Assembly: GCF_019429485.1 (NCBI RefSeq) | Contig: NZ_JAHXZN010000001.1 | Span: 1,178,001 to 1,242,000, forward strand | DNA from: Sphingomonas citri | Lineage (GTDB): Bacteria > Pseudomonadota > Alphaproteobacteria > Sphingomonadales > Sphingomonadaceae | Direction of reading: 5' to 3' | DNA length: 64,000 bases | Part shown: one piece after another, positions 60,202 through 64,000 of the stretch | How positions within the stretch are numbered: position 1 is the stretch's first letter | Layout: every line of letters starts with the position of its first letter | Position numbers and translations under genes: made by a program | The notes under the pieces: model-generated | Told to the model about the DNA's origin: nothing | The model's input: only the letters and a program-made list of their open reading frames with translations | Database searches by the model: none

Positions 60202-62904
60202 TCACATGATCAGGCGGGCGGTCAGGACGAAGCGGCGCTCCTGTTCGAGGAAGCTGGCGGGCAGCTCCGCACCGCTGCCGATCAGGATGTACTCCTTGCG
60301 CTGCGTATCCAGCAGGTTGTTGACGTTGAAGCCGAGCTGGACGTTGCGCGTGACGAAGGCGTTCACCGACAGGTCGAGCTGCCCGTAGTCGCGGACGTAG
60401 CGCTCGGCGCCGAACTGCCGCCCCACGTTGTCGTCGCGCAGATAGGCGCTGCGCCAGGCATAAGCGAGCCGCGCGTCGATCCCGGCATGATCATAATAGA
60501 GCACCGCATTGGCGCTCTTCTTCGACAGGCCCGGCAGCGGCGTGGTGCGCGACACGCCGTCGGCGCTGCGCACGCTGGCCTTGCTGTCGGCATAGGTGAA
60601 GTTGAGGATCGTGCCAAAGTAGCTCAGCGCGCCGGGCAGGAAGAAGAAGGGCGACTGGAGCCCGGCCTCGAGCCCGTGGATCGTCGCGCTGTCGCCGTTG
60701 GTCGGCTGGGTGAAGGCGATGATGCCGCTGGTCGGCAGGCCGGTCTCCTGGTCGGGGAAGCTGGCCAGCTCCGAGACGGTCGTCTGCGAGATAAGCGAGC
60801 CGATCTGCTTGGCGAAGCCGTTGATCGTCAGCAGCGCGCCCGGGTGGAAATACCACTCGAAGCCGAGATCTTCCTGGTCGGCGAGATAGGGTCGGAGATT
60901 GGGATTGCCGCGATTGCCGGTGCGCGGCCCCGAGTTGATCGTCGTCGCGGGGCTCAGCTGATCGAGCGTCGGGCGCGTCATCGCGCGCGAGTAGGTGCCG
61001 CGGATCAGCATGTTGGGCGCGACCTCCCAGCGCGCGTTGATGGCGGGCAGGAAGTTCGTGTAGCGCGCGTCGACGTTGCTCGGCGTCAGCTCGGTGCCGA
61101 TCAGGCCGAAACCGTCAGATGACGTATCCGTCACGATCACGCGCAGCCCGGCGTTGACCGACAGCGCGCCCATCGTGAAATTGCCCTGGAGGTAACCGCC
61201 GTAGGTCTGCTCCACCACCTGGAAGGAGTTGAGCTGGTCGCCCTGGGGATCGGTCGCGAACTGGTCCGAGGTGAACGGGTCTAGCCCCGGGTAGATCGTC
61301 TGGATCAGCTTCGCGCGATCGACCGAGAGGATGCGATCGGGCGTGGTCGCGTTGCGCACGCTGAACGGCAGCGTATCGGCGAACGCACCGAGGCCGAGCG
61401 GGCTAGCGCCGAGCAGCTCGGCACCATTGTACAGCCCGACGTTGCGCGCCTGCTGGCGCGAGGTGCGGTGGGTGTAGCGCGCGCCGGCCTGGATGCTGGT
61501 GAGGCCGGGCACGCCCTCGAACTCGCGGGTCGCGTCGACGCGACCGACATATTCGTCGATCGTGTTCACCGCGCGGTTGAAGATGAAGACGTTGTAGCCG
61601 AAGCGATCGGGGTTGCTGCTGAAGTCCGTCGCGGTGGAGGAGAATTGCGGCACGTCACCGTCGACGCGATAGGTCACGTCGGCACCGTAGGCGGCGAAGG
61701 AGTAGAGGTCGAGCTCGTTGCTCGAGCGCTGGTGCGCGTAGCTGAAGCCGGGCGTGATCGTCAGATGGTCGGCCGCCTCCCATTTGGCGCGCAGCGTGCC
61801 CTGATAGACCTTGTTCTCCTGCGGCTGGTAGCTGTAGCCGACGCGGTTCTGGATGTTGCGGAAGGTCGCCTGGGTGACCGCACCGTTCTCGATGACATAG
61901 TCGGTCGGCGCCTGGTTGCCCGGTGAGCTGGTGCCGTCGGCGAAGAAGCTGGTCCCCTCGATCGGCGCGTCGGGGCGATCGTCGATCTGCGTTCCCTTGC
62001 GCCGCGCGTAGAGGAAGTCGGCGGTCAGCTCGAGCCGCTCGGTCGGGCGCGCCTGCCCGGCGACCGTGACGCCGAGATTCTCGCGCTTCTGCTGGTAGCT
62101 GTAGAAAGCGGTTGTGCGCGGCGTCGCGGCATCGAGCAGTGTAGCCGGCGCGGCGGCGAGCACGTCGGCCGAGGCGATGTTGCGGAACGCGACCCAGGGC
62201 CCGAAGTCGACCTCGTTCGTGCGGAAGTCGGTTTTCGAATAGGCCGCGGCGACGGTGATGCCGTAACGGTCGTCCCAGTTCTGGCTGACGAGCCCGAACA
62301 CGCGCGGCACCGCCTTGCCCTTCTGACCGATCGTGACGCCGCCGGTGGCGGTGGCGCGGAAGCCGGGGATGTCGAAAGGCTTGGGCGTTTCCTGCAGGAT
62401 CGTGCCGGCGAGCCCGCCCTCGACGGTGCTGGCGGTGGGCGACTTTTCGACCGTCACCTTGGCGAACAGCTCGGGGGCGAGCACGCTGAAGTCAAAACCG
62501 TTGAGCGCGGTGCCGCCGTTGATCTCGCTGCGCGTGAACTGCGGGCCGAGGCCGCGCAGGTTGATCGTCTGCCCCTCGCCGTTCACCGAGCGGTCGATCG
62601 TGATGCCCGGCACGCGCTGAAGCGACTCCGCCAGGTTGTTGTCGGGGAACTTGCCGATGTCCTGCGCCGAGATCACGTCGACGACCGAGATGGAGCGGCG
62701 CTTGTCGGAGAGCGAACGCTCGATGCCGGCGCGCAGACCGGTGACGACGACGTCGGTTCCCTCGGCGTCCGACGAAGCAATCTCGGCGCCGTCGGTAGGG
62801 GCGTTCGCGCCGATCGTCTGCGCCTGCGCGCTGACGCTGGCCGAGAGGATCGCAGTTCCGACGAGGAGGGTTCGACGCAGTCGGCGATACGCACAGCTCT
62901 TCAT
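60202..62904 (-). CDS. TonB-dependent receptor, Caulobacter-type, probably for a galactoside
   Basis: 900 residues. Signal peptide (RRTLLVGTAILSASVSAQAQ), TonB-box-like TDVVVTGLRAGIERSL, plug with VDVISAQDIGKFPDNNLAESLQRVPGITIDR, TINLRGLGPQFTRSEING and FAKVTVEKSPTASTVEGGLAGTI. The barrel ends VLTARLIM. The KFPDNNLAESLQRVPGI signature marks receptors that import oligosaccharides in Caulobacter and Sphingomonas. The gene beyond 63287 looks like an alpha-galactosidase, which suggests a galactoside substrate. The tail ends Met rather than Phe. Confidence 0.92.
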   Translation of the reverse strand: MKSCAYRRLRRTLLVGTAILSASVSAQAQTIGANAPTDGAEIASSDAEGTDVVVTGLRAGIERSLSDKRRSISVVDVISAQDIGKFPDNNLAESLQRVPGITIDRSVNGEGQTINLRGLGPQFTRSEINGGTALNGFDFSVLAPELFAKVTVEKSPTASTVEGGLAGTILQETPKPFDIPGFRATATGGVTIGQKGKAVPRVFGLVSQNWDDRYGITVAAAYSKTDFRTNEVDFGPWVAFRNIASADVLAAAPATLLDAATPRTTAFYSYQQKRENLGVTVAGQARPTERLELTADFLYARRKGTQIDDRPDAPIEGTSFFADGTSSPGNQAPTDYVIENGAVTQATFRNIQNRVGYSYQPQENKVYQGTLRAKWEAADHLTITPGFSYAHQRSSNELDLYSFAAYGADVTYRVDGDVPQFSSTATDFSSNPDRFGYNVFIFNRAVNTIDEYVGRVDATREFEGVPGLTSIQAGARYTHRTSRQQARNVGLYNGAELLGASPLGLGAFADTLPFSVRNATTPDRILSVDRAKLIQTIYPGLDPFTSDQFATDPQGDQLNSFQVVEQTYGGYLQGNFTMGALSVNAGLRVIVTDTSSDGFGLIGTELTPSNVDARYTNFLPAINARWEVAPNMLIRGTYSRAMTRPTLDQLSPATTINSGPRTGNRGNPNLRPYLADQEDLGFEWYFHPGALLTINGFAKQIGSLISQTTVSELASFPDQETGLPTSGIIAFTQPTNGDSATIHGLEAGLQSPFFFLPGALSYFGTILNFTYADSKASVRSADGVSRTTPLPGLSKKSANAVLYYDHAGIDARLAYAWRSAYLRDDNVGRQFGAERYVRDYGQLDLSVNAFVTRNVQLGFNVNNLLDTQRKEYILIGSGAELPASFLEQERRFVLTARLIM

Positions 62905-63286
62905 GTTAGCCCCCTGTTTCGTTTTGCATCGTTGTTCATCACGTCAATGCCGCTGCTCGCTGCACCTGCGGCGGTGGCCGGCGTCGCCCGCTGGCGCGGC
63001 AGTCGCGCATCTCGATCGACTACATGTCGGGCGATGCCGCTGGAGCACCCCGGCCCTCCGCTTCATTGAGCCGATCAGCAGCTTCGACGCGCTTTCTTTC
63101 GCTGTGGTATCGTCAGCGCAACATAGCCGTCAATACGAAAAGAAGTGAAAGAACGCGAATATAGATGAAACGCAACGTCAGCTTAGACGGTCGCGCAACA
63201 AACGTGCGGTACCCGGTTTATCGATCGGTCCGGTACACGGGAAGGGCGGCAGCCCAGCGGCGGCTCCGATCGGAACGGCGTCGCTC
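62905..63286. promoter_or_regulatory. 382-nt gene-free region before the TonB receptor
   Basis: No convincing coding frame. AT content is higher at 63100-63180 (GAAAAGAAGTGAAAGAACGCGAATATAGATGAAACG), where the receptor promoter probably lies. No perfect palindrome was found by eye. Confidence 0.4.
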
Positions 63287-64000
63287 CTACCGTGACGCGA
63301 GCCCCGCTCCGCCGCCGCGCAATGCCGCTTCGGCCCATGTCGTGACGAGCGGCAAATCGGTGGCGTGCCCGACCTTGCGCGTGACCAACTCGACCACCCG
63401 CACGCCGCGCAGCTCGGCGCGCAGCGGGCGCGCAGCCTCGCCGAGGCGCATCGCACCCGAACGCGCGAGCAGCCGACCGTCGCCGTAGACCAGGAACTCC
63501 GCGGCGTCGCGCGTGTCGCGGGTGGAATCGTCGACGCCGACGAGCGCCTCGAACCGCGCGGCATCTCGCGTCCGCACCTCGAGCCGCGACTGCGCCAGCA
63601 CGCCGATGCCGGTATCGTAGCTACGCCCGGCGACCTGCAGCGTCTGGTCGAAGGGCGTGGCGTCCGCCTGCGCGCCGCCCCAGCCGGCGTAGGTCGGGCG
63701 CTCGCCGGTGTCGCGCGTGCCGCTCCACTGCCCCATCATGCGGTGCACCACCGGATCGGGCTCGGGCGCGACCACGCCGTCGACCGCGACGTTCACGTCG
63801 CCGGGCACCTCCGAGAGGTACATGCCGTCGGGCAGCCGTCGCACGCCGCTCACCTCGAAGACGCGGCTCTCGCGCGGCGCCAGCGTGAACGTGGTCTCGC
63901 CGGTGAAGGGCACGAGGGTTCGACCGCTCCACAGGTCGCGCAGGGTTATCGGCGCGTCGGGCACGAGCTTGAGCTGCGCCGCGGTGAGGTTCATCTCCGC
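63287..64000 (-). CDS. alpha-galactosidase-like protein, C-terminal part (5' end outside window)
   Basis: 237 residues visible; the frame is open at base 64000, so the start and the catalytic barrel are outside. Visible: the end of a beta-sandwich (LTAAQLKLVPDAPITLRDLWSGRTLVPFTG ... FTLAPRESRVFEVSG) of the GH27 alpha-galactosidase C-terminal type, then an NPCBM/NEW2 carbohydrate-binding domain (about 95-220: YAGWGGAQADATPFDQTLQVAGRSYDTGIGVLAQSRLEV ... VVELVTRKVG). It is adjacent to, and on the same strand as, the TonB receptor. Confidence 0.75.
   Translation of the reverse strand, partial: AEMNLTAAQLKLVPDAPITLRDLWSGRTLVPFTGETTFTLAPRESRVFEVSGVRRLPDGMYLSEVPGDVNVAVDGVVAPEPDPVVHRMMGQWSGTRDTGERPTYAGWGGAQADATPFDQTLQVAGRSYDTGIGVLAQSRLEVRTRDAARFEALVGVDDSTRDTRDAAEFLVYGDGRLLARSGAMRLGEAARPLRAELRGVRVVELVTRKVGHATDLPLVTTWAEAALRGGGAGLASR

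Overview
The window looks like a chromosomal segment of a high-GC alphaproteobacterium of the Sphingomonas type. The reasons are the truB-rpsO-pnp housekeeping block, five large TonB-dependent receptors in 64 kb, a PEPxxWA-type sorting-signal protein, a DUF2093 protein, a stand-alone GreA/GreB-like protein and dispersed palindromic repeats typical of that group. This placement is inferred from gene content; no rRNA or tRNA gene was seen.

1-22.9 kb is mostly core genome. It holds a cut M50 protease, truB (carrying an in-frame dispersed repeat), rpsO and pnp. A minus-strand block follows with egtB-egtD (ergothioneine), a PduO-type cobalamin adenosyltransferase, a small two-helix membrane protein and gluQ. 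Then come a TonB receptor, an M23 peptidase, xseA and purD (start codons overlap head to head), a membrane HhH protein, a Gre-like factor, a siderophore-type TonB receptor, a CNNM/CBS protein and an OmpA lipoprotein.

22.9-36.9 kb is accessory: a TonB receptor behind a perfect 20-bp palindrome with a GH3 beta-glucosidase; a PEP-CTERM protein divergent from a FeeM-like N-acyl amino acid synthase; a LysE exporter, an oxidoreductase, an esterase and an SDR; and a three-gene translationally overlapped operon led by a TetX-like FAD monooxygenase fused to a TspO/MBR domain.

36.9-43.2 kb contains decay and stress genes. Fragments of a divergent histidine kinase/porin pair sit beside an intact CitMHS transporter, followed by a broken alpha/beta hydrolase, a mini Fis-type regulator, stress proteins and a PAS-LuxR regulator.

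43.2-60.1 kb is the most coherent system. It has an Lrp regulator with an N-acyl-D-amino-acid deacylase, three beta-lactamase-fold serine hydrolases, a YkvI-like membrane protein, DUF1611/DgcN, a TonB receptor, a POT peptide transporter, a DgcA/dipeptide epimerase-type enolase, an XRE-cupin regulator and an M19 dipeptidase. I read it as a scavenging and catabolic island for D-amino-acid-containing peptides, probably cell-wall derived. It appears to be controlled by the XRE-cupin protein through ATCAGGA/TCCTGAT inverted repeats found in two of its promoters.

60.2-64 kb has a large TonB receptor and the 3' part of an alpha-galactosidase-like gene, probably a galactoside-use locus that continues beyond the window.
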